DNA of 64,000 bases. Origin: CAYYJR01 sp964472305. GTDB taxonomy: Bacteria; Armatimonadota; Hebobacteria; CAIYQO01. The notes beneath the pieces are model-generated. The model was given only the letters and a program-made list of their open reading frames with translations. It ran no database searches and was not told the DNA's origin. Position 1 is the first letter of the stretch, and each line of letters opens with the position of its first letter. The position numbers and the translations under genes are program-made. Location: positions 41,331-105,330 of the forward strand of contig CAYYJR010000016.1 of NCBI GenBank assembly GCA_964472305.1. The letters run 5' to 3'. Below, one piece after another: positions 8,167-16,163 of the stretch.

Positions 8167-8829
8167 TCAATTCAGCAGCGTGATAAAGTCGTCCGGGGTC
8201 ATTTCCGCCAGGCTGTCGACCACGCGGTCGGCATGGCGCAACGCTTCGCGCGTGTGGTTGGTGGTGACCGCCAGCGCCTTCATGCCGCCGTTCAACGCCG
8301 CCTGCACGCCGGCGACAGCGTCCTCTACCACCACGCAGCGCGCGGGCGGGATGCCCACCCGCGCGGCCGCGAGCAGGAACACCTGCGGATCGGGTTTGCC
8401 GCGCGTGACATCCTCGGCAGAGACAATCGCTTCGAACATCCCCTGCAATCCTAACTCGTCCAGGATCATCGCCACGTTGGCGCGCGGAGTAGAAGTGCCG
8501 ATAGCACGGTGAAATCCCACCGCCTTCAACGCCGGCAATAGCGTCATCACTCCGGGCAGCGGCTGCACCTTGCCGCGCAGCAGGTCGCGAAAGATCGCTT
8601 CCTTGCGGTCGGCCAACTCGGCAATGCGCTCCGGCGGCAGTGGGTGGCTGTAGATGATGGGAAAAATATCGGCATTGTGCCGACCGAAGATATGCGCGAA
8701 CTGCTCGCGCGAAAACGTATAGCCGACTTCCTCCCCAAGCTGTGCAAACGAAGCGTAGTGCGCCTCTTTGCTATCCACCAGCACGCCGTCGAGGTCAAAA
8801 AGAATGCCGCATTGATCGGGTGCATACAT
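8167..8829 (-). CDS. HAD-superfamily phosphatase / beta-phosphoglucomutase-like hydrolase
   Basis: A 220-residue HAD hydrolase of subfamily IA. Motif I is FDLDGVLVDS (residues 11-20, nucleophile first Asp), motif II is the Thr/Ser in GTSTP, motif III the Lys in RGKPDP, and motif IV is VVVEDAVAGV. An alpha-helical cap lies between motif I and II (about 20-85). The DGVLVDS wording and cap type match beta-phosphoglucomutase, phosphoglycolate phosphatase and sugar phosphatase relatives; the substrate cannot be fixed. CGGAGG lies 9 bases before the ATG. It sits 42 bases downstream of the PIG-L deacetylase gene and is probably cotranscribed with it. Confidence 0.88.
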   Translation of the reverse strand: MYAPDQCGILFDLDGVLVDSKEAHYASFAQLGEEVGYTFSREQFAHIFGRHNADIFPIIYSHPLPPERIAELADRKEAIFRDLLRGKVQPLPGVMTLLPALKAVGFHRAIGTSTPRANVAMILDELGLQGMFEAIVSAEDVTRGKPDPQVFLLAAARVGIPPARCVVVEDAVAGVQAALNGGMKALAVTTNHTREALRHADRVVDSLAEMTPDDFITLLN

Positions 8830-8871
8830 GCCGTGGATCCTCCGTTCAGAACAATGGTACGCGATCGCGCG

Positions 8872-9687
8872 TTAACCCAACTCCCCCACGTAGGCCTGGT
8901 CAATCCGGCAGGCATCGCCGAGTATCTCCGCCAGCGGATCGGTGTCAGCGGCGGAAAAGCCCAGATGCGCGTGCCGTCGCCAGCCTTCGGCTACCGCGAA
9001 GCCGCCGGACATCCGTCCCACCTCGCGGCACATGGCCTCCATCATGGTCAAGTAGGCATCCACCCCCTGGCTCACGTCCAGCCATTCCTTCTGCGAGCGA
9101 TGTTGCGCCAGCATCTCGCGTTTTGTCGCCAGTACTGCGCTCACGTCCACGTACAGCTCGGGACGCACCAGTCGGCGCATGCCGTCGTGTAAGCCATATG
9201 GCAGCGCGTGATACAGCGTTGTTTCGCCATCCCACGGTGTTACGGGCGGATCGGTGACCACGGTGCTCATGGCGCGCGAGAAGGCGGCGGTGACGACCAG
9301 CCGAGCGGCATTCTGGTGGTCTTCCATGTAGTCCGGCAACGAGGGGAGCAGGATAATGCGCGGCTGCACCCGGCGGATCACCGCGCCCACCCGCGCGAGC
9401 TGCGCCGGCTCATATAGCAACTCCAGATCGTCGGCAATGGGCGCATACACCGTGCCGCCCGCCACGCGCGCCGCCGTTTTCGCCTCTTCCCCGCGGATGC
9501 GGATGATCTCCTCGCGGGTATGCACCGCGGTGCCGCCGGAGCCGTTGCACAGATTCCATAGGTGAATAGCGGCGCCTGCCTGCTGCAACAGCAACAGCGT
9601 GCCCGCCATCATGAATTCGATGTCGTCGGGATGTGCCCCCACCGCCAGCGCGCTCCAGCGCGGTGAGGAGGATGCGGCCTCTGTCAT
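8872..9687 (-). CDS. PIG-L family deacetylase (LmbE-like)
   Basis: A 271-residue zinc-dependent deacetylase of the PIG-L/LmbE family, which removes acetyl groups from N-acetylglucosamine conjugates. The AHPDD motif (residues about 18-22) supplies the catalytic Asp and two metal ligands; the third ligand is in DYMEDHQNAAR around residue 128. The family includes GlcNAc-PI deacetylase, MshB and BshB, and many Armatimonadota and Planctomycetota genomes carry several copies of unknown substrate. No signal peptide is seen, so it acts in the cytoplasm. It is the first gene of a likely two-gene minus-strand unit with the HAD phosphatase. Confidence 0.9.
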   Translation of the reverse strand: MTEAASSSPRWSALAVGAHPDDIEFMMAGTLLLLQQAGAAIHLWNLCNGSGGTAVHTREEIIRIRGEEAKTAARVAGGTVYAPIADDLELLYEPAQLARVGAVIRRVQPRIILLPSLPDYMEDHQNAARLVVTAAFSRAMSTVVTDPPVTPWDGETTLYHALPYGLHDGMRRLVRPELYVDVSAVLATKREMLAQHRSQKEWLDVSQGVDAYLTMMEAMCREVGRMSGGFAVAEGWRRHAHLGFSAADTDPLAEILGDACRIDQAYVGELG

Positions 9688-9908
9688 GTGTCTACGCCAC
9701 CCTCTCCGAATAGTCTGCCGTGATGATAGGCAGGTTGCTCCGGCCTGTCAATACAGCGCTGCCGTACGCCATGGGCACCAGCACATTGGGAACCCCTCAC
9801 CCGGTGTGTCTACGCTGTCATGTAAAAGATTTCCTGCGCGGGTATGGAATAATATCTTGCTGGATGTGTGCTTGCGTGGCATGGCAAATCCGAGTCCCGG
9901 ACGACAGC

Positions 9909-9937
9909 TTGCTTGATTTGCCATTGCGTGATAAACT
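9909..9937 (+). promoter_or_regulatory. Sigma70-like promoter of the copper-amine-oxidase-like gene
   Basis: TTGCTT (9909-9914), a 17-base spacer and TAAACT (9932-9937). The elements are partial matches. They are followed by a 48-base stretch to the ATG at 9986. The 298-base gap 9688-9985 holds nothing else that I recognise. Confidence 0.42.
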
Positions 9938-9985
9938 GAAGTAATTACGTTAAACAGCGCAACTCGTCCAACAGGAGAGATGACC

Positions 9986-11518
9986 ATGGGAAACCTTCGC
10001 CGTTCCTGGGTTTTTCGCACGTTCCTTCCCGCCGTAACCCTGGCGATGCTCTGCTTCGGCTCGCTGGCGCAGGTGGCCTACTGCGTGACCATCATCAGCC
10101 CACGTCCCCACGCGGTGTTGTCCGGCACAGTGCAGGTGAAGGCACAGTCGGAACCCGAAGAGCAGTTCTCCTATGCGATTTTGATCATTGACGCCGAAGG
10201 GCGTAGCATGACCAACGAGCAGCCGATCCGCTTTGAGCTCGATACAACCCGGTATGCCAATGGCAACCACTTGCTCCGGGTGGATCTCGCTGACGCGGTG
10301 GGCACGCTGTCCACTTCGCGCATGATTCCGGTGGTAATTCGCAACGGCGGCAAAGGCGTGCCATTGAAGTTTACCGGGTACCTAGCGAAACCGGACCAGC
10401 CGGTGGCTACCGCCGCGCCGAGTCCCGTCGTGCCGGCGTCTCCGGTCACGCAAACCGCACCGAGCCAGCCGACGACGGTGAATGCTGCCACCCCGGCCGT
10501 AAAACCCGCTGTCCCGAGCCAACCCATCACCGCGAAGGTCTCCGCTCCGCCGGTGAAGCCGGCTGCGCCCACCGCGGTAACGCCTACCGCGCCGGCGACG
10601 GCGACGAAACCCAGCTTTAGCGCTGCCACGCCTGCCGTCACCACGTCACCCGCGACACAGCCGAAGCTGTCGGCGCCGGCGACGAAGCCCACTGTTGCGC
10701 AACAGCCGTTGGCGACTCCCCCGGCGCAACACCCCGTCCTGACCAAGCAGACCCCGGCGACAAAACCCGTACTGGTCACCGAGCAGAAAGTCACCGCGTC
10801 GCCGACGGCGGTGCAGCCGAAGCTCGCTACTATCACTCTCCCCGCGTCCAAACCACGCGCGGAAGCTGTGCCGACGGCCACGACCACCGCAACGATGCCC
10901 ACCATGACGCCGAAGAAGCAGGCAGCTATCGCGGTCGGCACGCCGAAAGCCGCCAAAACGCCAGTCGCAACTAAGGCTGTCCCGACTGACAATCGGATAT
11001 TGGAGATGAAAATTACACCGGCGACTCCACCCGCGACAAAGCATGTGCTGATCGTTCCGGTGCTGGTGTCCAGTCCGGTCGCATCCACTCCGGCACCCGT
11101 GCCCGTCACCCGCCGCGCGGTACGCGGATCCGAGTTGACGGTAGTGCTTGACGGGAAACCGCTGCTGTGCTCTGCCGCACCGTTCGTCCATCAAGGTCGC
11201 ACGATGGTGATGCTGCGCGCGCTGGTCGAAAACACCGGCGGTTCGCTGGAGTGGGAACGCGGGAGAAAACAGGCAACAGCAACCATCGATGCGCACGATT
11301 ATACCTTCACTATCGGCAAGGATATCGCGCTGGTGGATGGCAAGCCGACCGCCATCGGGCACGCGGTGTTGCTCGTCGCCAACCGGACCATGGTGCCAGC
11401 CACTGTATGGCGCGACCTGATGGGCGGCAACCTCGAGTTCAATCCCGCCTTCGGGTCGGTGAACCTGCGCTCCCGCGCGACGCAACCCGGCGCCACGCAG
11501 GCCCGCAGTGCCCAGTGA
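9986..11518 (+). CDS. Exported protein with copper amine oxidase N-terminal-like domain and long Pro/Ala/Thr linker
   Basis: A 510-residue exported protein. A signal peptide (about 1-35, hydrophobic FLPAVTLAMLCFGSLA) is followed by an Ig-like module (about 37-130: IISPRPHAVLSGTVQVKA, LLRVDLADAVG). Residues about 135-375 form an extended linker made of imperfect AVKPA / TPAVT / TAPATAT-type repeats. The last ~120 residues match copper amine oxidase-like domain 1 (LTVVLDGKPL, PFVHQGRTMVMLRALVE, LVDGKP, NRTMVPATVWRDLMGG), a fold used as a surface-binding module. The start at 9986 fits AGGAGA at 9973-9978 (7 bases); the ATG two codons earlier is too close. It is probably cell-surface or envelope located. 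CorA follows after 6 bases. Function unknown. Confidence 0.8.
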   Translation: MGNLRRSWVFRTFLPAVTLAMLCFGSLAQVAYCVTIISPRPHAVLSGTVQVKAQSEPEEQFSYAILIIDAEGRSMTNEQPIRFELDTTRYANGNHLLRVDLADAVGTLSTSRMIPVVIRNGGKGVPLKFTGYLAKPDQPVATAAPSPVVPASPVTQTAPSQPTTVNAATPAVKPAVPSQPITAKVSAPPVKPAAPTAVTPTAPATATKPSFSAATPAVTTSPATQPKLSAPATKPTVAQQPLATPPAQHPVLTKQTPATKPVLVTEQKVTASPTAVQPKLATITLPASKPRAEAVPTATTTATMPTMTPKKQAAIAVGTPKAAKTPVATKAVPTDNRILEMKITPATPPATKHVLIVPVLVSSPVASTPAPVPVTRRAVRGSELTVVLDGKPLLCSAAPFVHQGRTMVMLRALVENTGGSLEWERGRKQATATIDAHDYTFTIGKDIALVDGKPTAIGHAVLLVANRTMVPATVWRDLMGGNLEFNPAFGSVNLRSRATQPGATQARSAQ

Positions 11519-11524
11519 CATCCG

Positions 11525-12505
11525 ATGTTACTTTGTGAACATTACCAACCGGCGTCGGGGGCAATCGAAACGATTGCCCCCGATGCCGTCGCTCCCTTGC
11601 TGGCGCAACCCGACACGCTGGTGTGGGTCGACCTCGATACTCCCACCGAGGACGAACTGGCGTGGTTGGCGGCAACATTTCAATTCCACCCGCTGGCGTT
11701 GGAAGATGTGCGTAACCAGCGACAGCGCGCCAAAGTCGATCGTTATCCGACCTACTTCTTCGTTGTCCTCCACACCATCGATTTTCTGCCGGGAGATGGA
11801 CAAATCGAGTCGCGGGAAGTTGATCTGTTCATCGGTTCCAACTACCTGATCACCAGCCACCGGGGGAATATCTCGGTCCTCACGCAGGTACGCCAGCGAT
11901 GGGAAGCGGGACGACTGATGCACCCGGGACCGACCTTTCTGCTCTACCTGGTCGCCGACGGGATGGTGGACAGCTATTTCCCGATCATCGATGAGATAGG
12001 CGACGAGATCGACGATATCGACAACACCGTCTTCGCGCACGCGGATCAGGCGGTATTACGGCGCATTTTTGAGTTGCGGCGCAGCCTGCTGGGCATCCGG
12101 AAAATTCTCGGACCGATGCGTGATGCCTTCAACGAATTGATCCGCGATGGCGAGGACGGCGACATCTTCACCAGGTCGGAACAGACGCGCGCCTACTTCA
12201 CGGACGTGTTCGACCATGTGTTGCGCTTGACCGATTTTGTCGATACTTATCGCGACATGCTCTCCGGTTCGTTGGACGCCTTCCAATCGTCGCTGGCAAA
12301 CCGCCTCAATCAGAATATGCAGCGCCTGACCGTCGCCGCTACCGTACTCGCGACCGCAACGCTCATTACCGGCTTCTTCGGCATGAACCTGCACGGGCTG
12401 TTCATCAATTCGCCCGCACCCTACGGCGGTCAACTGGTGTTGCTCGCGCTGCTCATCATCACCTTCATCGAGATCTGGCTCTTTCACCGCAAGGGTTGGT
12501 TGTAG
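11525..12505 (+). CDS. corA: CorA-family divalent cation transporter
   Basis: A 326-residue CorA channel subunit for magnesium or cobalt. A large cytoplasmic N-terminal domain (1-260) carries the acidic-basic helices typical of CorA (FVVLHTID, LLYLVADGMVDSYFPIIDEIGDEID). Two C-terminal TM helices follow, the first ending in the diagnostic GMN motif (FFGMNLHG), the second LVLLALLIITFIEIWLF, and a short basic tail. The protein forms pentamers in the inner membrane. The ATG at 11525 has no clear ribosome binding site; it lies 6 bases behind the upstream stop, so translational coupling is plausible. Confidence 0.92.
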   Translation: MLLCEHYQPASGAIETIAPDAVAPLLAQPDTLVWVDLDTPTEDELAWLAATFQFHPLALEDVRNQRQRAKVDRYPTYFFVVLHTIDFLPGDGQIESREVDLFIGSNYLITSHRGNISVLTQVRQRWEAGRLMHPGPTFLLYLVADGMVDSYFPIIDEIGDEIDDIDNTVFAHADQAVLRRIFELRRSLLGIRKILGPMRDAFNELIRDGEDGDIFTRSEQTRAYFTDVFDHVLRLTDFVDTYRDMLSGSLDAFQSSLANRLNQNMQRLTVAATVLATATLITGFFGMNLHGLFINSPAPYGGQLVLLALLIITFIEIWLFHRKGWL

Positions 12506-12533
12506 TTGTTACCCAGCCGGAGGAGGTGGATCT

Positions 12534-12564
12534 TTGGACTTCTGTCGGATGCCTGGTGTATAAT
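12534..12564 (+). promoter_or_regulatory. Promoter of the PabA/TrpG-like gene
   Basis: TTGGAC (12534-12539) and a perfect TATAAT (12559-12564) with a 19-base spacer. Transcription would start near 12571, 24 bases before the ATG at 12595. The spacer is 2 bases longer than ideal. Confidence 0.5.
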
Positions 12565-12594
12565 GGCGCATCATCGTGCCTGATCGGGGGACGC

Positions 12595-13188
12595 ATGCTG
12601 GTACTGATCGACAATTACGATTCCTTTACCTACAATATTGTGCAATTTTTTGGCCGGCTGGGCGTGACGCCGCGGGTCTTTCGCAACGATAAAATCACGC
12701 TGGCAGAGCTGGAAATCCTGGCGCCGGACCACCTGGTGATTTCGCCGGGACCGAAGACGCCGCGTGAAGCCGGCATCTCCTGCGCGGCCATTGAGGCATT
12801 CGCCGGACGCATCCCCGTGCTGGGAGTATGTCTGGGGCACCAGAGCATCGGCCAGGTGTTTGGCGGTGAGATTGTGCGCGCGCCGCGGTTGATGCACGGG
12901 AAAACCTCCCCGATCCTGCATGACAATACCGGGATTTTCACCGGCTTGCCCAATCCTTTCGAAGCCACCCGCTACCACTCGCTGGTCATTGCTCCCGCCT
13001 CGCTACCCGCCTGCCTGGAACGCTCCGCGTGGACGGCGGAAGACGAGATTATGGGCGTCCGCCACCGAGAATACCACGTGGAAGGCGTGCAATTTCACCC
13101 GGAATCGATCCTCACTGATGCCGGGTTGCAACTGCTCGCGAACTTCCTCGTCCTCACCGGCGGCCGGCGGCAGCCGCCCGCTGCATGA
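12595..13188 (+). CDS. pabA: Aminodeoxychorismate/anthranilate synthase glutamine amidotransferase subunit
   Basis: A 197-residue class I glutamine amidotransferase of the PabA/TrpG type. It hydrolyses glutamine and passes ammonia to PabB or TrpE for folate or tryptophan synthesis. Family marks are the N-terminal LIDNYDSFTYN, the nucleophile Cys in GVCLGHQSIG, and the His-x-Glu pair in GVQFHPES. The start at 12595 gives the expected N-terminus and is preceded by CGGGGGA; the frame extends 33 codons upstream without family sequence. No TrpE or PabB lies nearby, so it probably serves both enzymes as in Bacillus; pabA rather than trpG is a guess. Confidence 0.88.
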   Translation: MLVLIDNYDSFTYNIVQFFGRLGVTPRVFRNDKITLAELEILAPDHLVISPGPKTPREAGISCAAIEAFAGRIPVLGVCLGHQSIGQVFGGEIVRAPRLMHGKTSPILHDNTGIFTGLPNPFEATRYHSLVIAPASLPACLERSAWTAEDEIMGVRHREYHVEGVQFHPESILTDAGLQLLANFLVLTGGRRQPPAA

Positions 13189-13272
13189 CGCATGCGACAA
13201 AGCCGCCTTGACGCCGGCAAGGAATGCCCCTAGACTGCGAGAAAGCTGATCAGCGCATACGAGGAGGCCGCG

Positions 13273-13485
13273 ATGAAAGTTCGCGTGGATCGGGAGTTAT
13301 GCAAGGGCGCGGGATCGTGCGTCGTCATTGCACCGAAGGTGTTTCAACTCGACGACTCGGATAAAGCGGTGGTGATCGATCTGCACGGTGAAGACGACGA
13401 TACCATCTGGGAAGCCGCTGAGTCGTGCCCGTTTGACGCGATTATCCTCGAAGACGAAAGCACCGGCGAGTGGCTCTATCCGTAA
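13273..13485 (+). CDS. Small ferredoxin, probably [3Fe-4S] type
   Basis: A 70-residue acidic ferredoxin. Only three cysteines are placed as cluster ligands: Cys10 and Cys16 in CKGAGSC, and Cys52 in SCPFDAI; the second position of the usual CxxCxxC is alanine. This pattern matches the single-cluster [3Fe-4S] ferredoxins (SoyB/FdxE type) that feed cytochromes P450 and Rieske oxygenases. GAGGAGG precedes the ATG. No P450 or reductase is encoded in the window, so the electron partner is elsewhere. Confidence 0.85.
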   Translation: MKVRVDRELCKGAGSCVVIAPKVFQLDDSDKAVVIDLHGEDDDTIWEAAESCPFDAIILEDESTGEWLYP

Positions 13486-13590
13486 TCCGGCCGCGTTACA
13501 CCGAATATGACGATGCATCACAGCGGCACAGCGCGCTGTATCGGGTGGTGAATAGGATCGATCCGCCTGCGGCACTTCAGCGAGGACGGC

Positions 13591-14412
13591 TTAATCCACC
13601 GTCACCGTCTTCACCGGCACCGCCCGCACCAGGATCTCGCCGAACAGTTCCGATTGTCGCACGGTGATGCGGTGCAGCCGCATCAACTCCAGCATGGCGA
13701 GGAAGGTGATGATCACCTCCGTGCGTGTACGCAACACGGCGTCCGTGTCACTACTGAACAGGCTGATGAACGACACACCCTGTGGCGAAGCGTCGAGGAG
13801 CTTGAGGATATGCAGCATTTGCTGGCGGATGGTCAGCTTGGGACGCACGACTTCACGGATAGCCGGGCCGGCGGTTTCAACCCGCGCCAGCACTTCCTGC
13901 AACGCCGCCCACAGGCTGAAGGCATCCCCCTCGCCGCTTAGCGCCGGTTCCGGGCGCAGAAAGTCAAGGCTCGGTACGATGGCGGAGCGTGAAAAGATGC
14001 GCTGTTGTTCGCTCGCGCGGCGTTGCAGTTCACCCGCCGCCGATTTGTATTGCTGATACTCCAGCAACTTGCGCACCAACTCCGCGCGTGGATCTTCCGC
14101 TTCCTCCTCTTCCTCCAGCATGGCGGGTGGACGCGGCAACAGCAGGCGTGACTTGATCTCCATCAGCGTGGCGGCCATTACGAGGAAATCGGCGGCGACT
14201 TCGATATCCAGCGCATCCATCAGCGCCAGGTAGTCGAGGAATTGCCGGGTGATGGCGGCGATAGGGATGTCATAGATATCGATCTCCTGCCGGCGGATGA
14301 GGTAGAGGAGCAGATCGAGCGGCCCCTCGAATGCCGGCAGCGTGACCGGATACCCGGTGAAACGCGACATCTGCTCATTGCTGAGCATGGCTGTGACGGT
14401 TGCGGTAGTCAT
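13591..14412 (-). CDS. scpA: Segregation and condensation protein A
   Basis: A 273-residue kleisin ScpA, which bridges the heads of the SMC dimer together with ScpB to condense and segregate the chromosome. The N-terminal family core is plain (PAFEGPLDLLLYLIRRQEIDIYDIP, here residues about 24-48, followed by ADFLVMAATLMEIKSRLLLP). An acidic middle linker (LEEEEEAEDP) leads to a C-terminal winged-helix part ending in SELFGEILV. Internal ATGs at residues 10 and 15 are alternative starts; none has a clear ribosome binding site. ScpB and SMC are not in the window. A strong promoter lies 50 bases upstream. Confidence 0.92.
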   Translation of the reverse strand: MTTATVTAMLSNEQMSRFTGYPVTLPAFEGPLDLLLYLIRRQEIDIYDIPIAAITRQFLDYLALMDALDIEVAADFLVMAATLMEIKSRLLLPRPPAMLEEEEEAEDPRAELVRKLLEYQQYKSAAGELQRRASEQQRIFSRSAIVPSLDFLRPEPALSGEGDAFSLWAALQEVLARVETAGPAIREVVRPKLTIRQQMLHILKLLDASPQGVSFISLFSSDTDAVLRTRTEVIITFLAMLELMRLHRITVRQSELFGEILVRAVPVKTVTVD

Positions 14413-14716
14413 GGCTGTAATGTGAAACGACGACTATCCCTGCTATGTGGTGCGTTGCAAAAAATTATACACTATTTCTGCCGTGCTGTGAAGACAGGAG
14501 CAGGAAAAACGCTGCCGAATTATCCACAGCACGGAAACCTTGGGCCACGGGTGCCTAATGCGGGCGGGACGCCCACGCGAAACAGCGTGGATCGTATCAA
14601 TCGTGCTGTGCATGGGGGGATGACAGCTTCTCACGCCTTTCCTGCCATGCGAAAAAGGAATTTCCTCGTCGAACGGGGAACAACAGTCACCGAACGTTAA
14701 TATCCTGGAGGAGAGC
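14413..14716. other. Divergent intergenic region between scpA and apgM
   Basis: These 304 bases hold the scpA promoter and, at 14573-14590, a small hairpin (6-base arms, CCACGC/GCGTGG). I could not identify a convincing promoter for the plus-strand phosphoglycerate mutase gene. No protein-coding region is supported. Confidence 0.6.
14464..14492 (-). promoter_or_regulatory. Strong sigma70-like promoter of scpA
   Basis: On the minus strand TTCACA (forward 14487-14492, 5 of 6 consensus), a 17-base spacer and a perfect TATAAT (forward 14464-14469). Start of transcription near 14457 gives a leader of about 45 bases. Confidence 0.65.
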
Positions 14717-15946
14717 ATGGCAGAGCTAGGCAAAGCGGTGATCATCATTGGCGACGGCATGGGCGATTGGCCTGTGGACGAGTTGGAGGGACTCACCCCG
14801 ATCGAAGCGGCAGTGACGCCGAATCTGGACCGCCTCGCGCGCGAGGGGGAGAACGGCTTGATGGATCCCATCTCCGTCGGCGTGCGTGCGGGCAGCGATA
14901 CCGCGCATATGGCGATCCTCGGCTTTGACCCGTATAAGTATTACACCGGTCGCGGGCCTTTTGAGGCACTGGGCATCGGCATGGAAGTGAAACGCGGCGA
15001 TGTCTGCTTCCGCGTCAACTTTTCTACCGTGGACGACCAACTGCGCATCATCGACCGCCGTGCGGGGCGCATCTCGTCTGGCACCGATCAACTCGCCGCG
15101 GCCTTGAACGGCCTTGAACATGACGGCTTCACCTTCCTCTTCAAGGAATCGGTGGCCCATCGCGCGGCGCTCATCATCCGCGGTCCCGGCCTGGGCCCGC
15201 ATGTCAGCGACGCCGACCCGCACGTGGAAGGTGAACAGCCGCATGAGGCGCATGGCAGCGATTCCGCCAGTCAGCAAACCGCCGAACTGGTTAACTGGTT
15301 CGTGCGGAAGTCGTATGAGATTCTCAAGGATCACCCGGTGAACAAGGCGCGCGAAGCAGAGGGGCTGAATCCGGCCAACATCGCGTTACCGCGTGGCGCC
15401 GGCGGTGCGCCCGATCTGCCCCCATTCGCGGAAAGCTATGGCTTTTCCGGCGCCATGGTGGTGGAAGTGGGCCTGGTGAAGGGCATTGGCAAATATCTGG
15501 AGATGGATGTCATCGACGTGCCTGAAGCGACCGGCGACATTACCACCGACGAGATCGCCATGGCAAAGGCGGTGGTGGCAGCGTTGGAATTGCACCCATT
15601 TGTCCTGTGCAATCTGAAAAGCCCGGACGTCGCCGGCCATGACGGCAACGCCCGCGCCAAGGTAGAGACCATCGAAAAGCTGGACCGCCTGGTGGGATAT
15701 GTCGTTGAGCACGTCAGTGATACCTATCTCGCGGTGACCGGCGACCACAGTACCCCGGTCGCCGCCAAGGACCACACCGGCGAACCGCTGCCCATCGTGA
15801 TCTGGGGCCCGCACGTCCGCACCGACAGCGTGACCAGCTTCGGCGAACGCCCCAGCGCCTCCGGCAGCATCAACCGCATCACCGGCAAGGACGTGATGAA
15901 GCTGCTCACCAGCTTTAACTTGCGCGCGGAAAAGTTCGGCGCGTAG
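14717..15946 (+). CDS. apgM: Cofactor-independent phosphoglycerate mutase, archaeal type
   Basis: A 409-residue member of the ApgM branch of the alkaline phosphatase superfamily. It interconverts 3- and 2-phosphoglycerate in glycolysis and gluconeogenesis through a phosphoserine. Motifs: metal-binding IIIGDGMGDWP near the N-terminus, the Ser/Asp pair in RAGSDTAHMAILGFDP (Ser nucleophile, about residue 63), GRGPFEALG, HDGNARAKVETIEKLD (DxxxH-type ligands) and TGDHSTPV near residue 340. It is shorter than the ~510-residue bacterial GpmI and lacks that enzyme's inserted domain. TGGAGGA lies just before the ATG. It stands alone. Confidence 0.92.
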   Translation: MAELGKAVIIIGDGMGDWPVDELEGLTPIEAAVTPNLDRLAREGENGLMDPISVGVRAGSDTAHMAILGFDPYKYYTGRGPFEALGIGMEVKRGDVCFRVNFSTVDDQLRIIDRRAGRISSGTDQLAAALNGLEHDGFTFLFKESVAHRAALIIRGPGLGPHVSDADPHVEGEQPHEAHGSDSASQQTAELVNWFVRKSYEILKDHPVNKAREAEGLNPANIALPRGAGGAPDLPPFAESYGFSGAMVVEVGLVKGIGKYLEMDVIDVPEATGDITTDEIAMAKAVVAALELHPFVLCNLKSPDVAGHDGNARAKVETIEKLDRLVGYVVEHVSDTYLAVTGDHSTPVAAKDHTGEPLPIVIWGPHVRTDSVTSFGERPSASGSINRITGKDVMKLLTSFNLRAEKFGA

Positions 15947-16054
15947 CCGGATCGCATGGGAACCGGATGACAAGAGGAGGGGGCGGCCGGGCGATGTCGG
16001 TCGCTCCCATATCGGTCCGGCAGCGGTTGCCAAACGGCATGGAAGCTTGCGGTT

Positions 16055-16063
16055 TGGTATAAT
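16055..16063 (+). promoter_or_regulatory. Extended -10 promoter of the MFS gene
   Basis: TGgTATAAT, a perfect extended -10 with no matching -35, lies 100 bases upstream of the MFS transporter ATG at 16164. Confidence 0.5.
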
Positions 16064-16163
16064 CGCATTCTCTCCAATCCACTCGTCGTTCCGTCCCATT
16101 TGCTTTCGCACAAGCGATTTGGTAGGATAGGGGAGTCTGCAATCCTTCCGGCGGCGAAACGGC

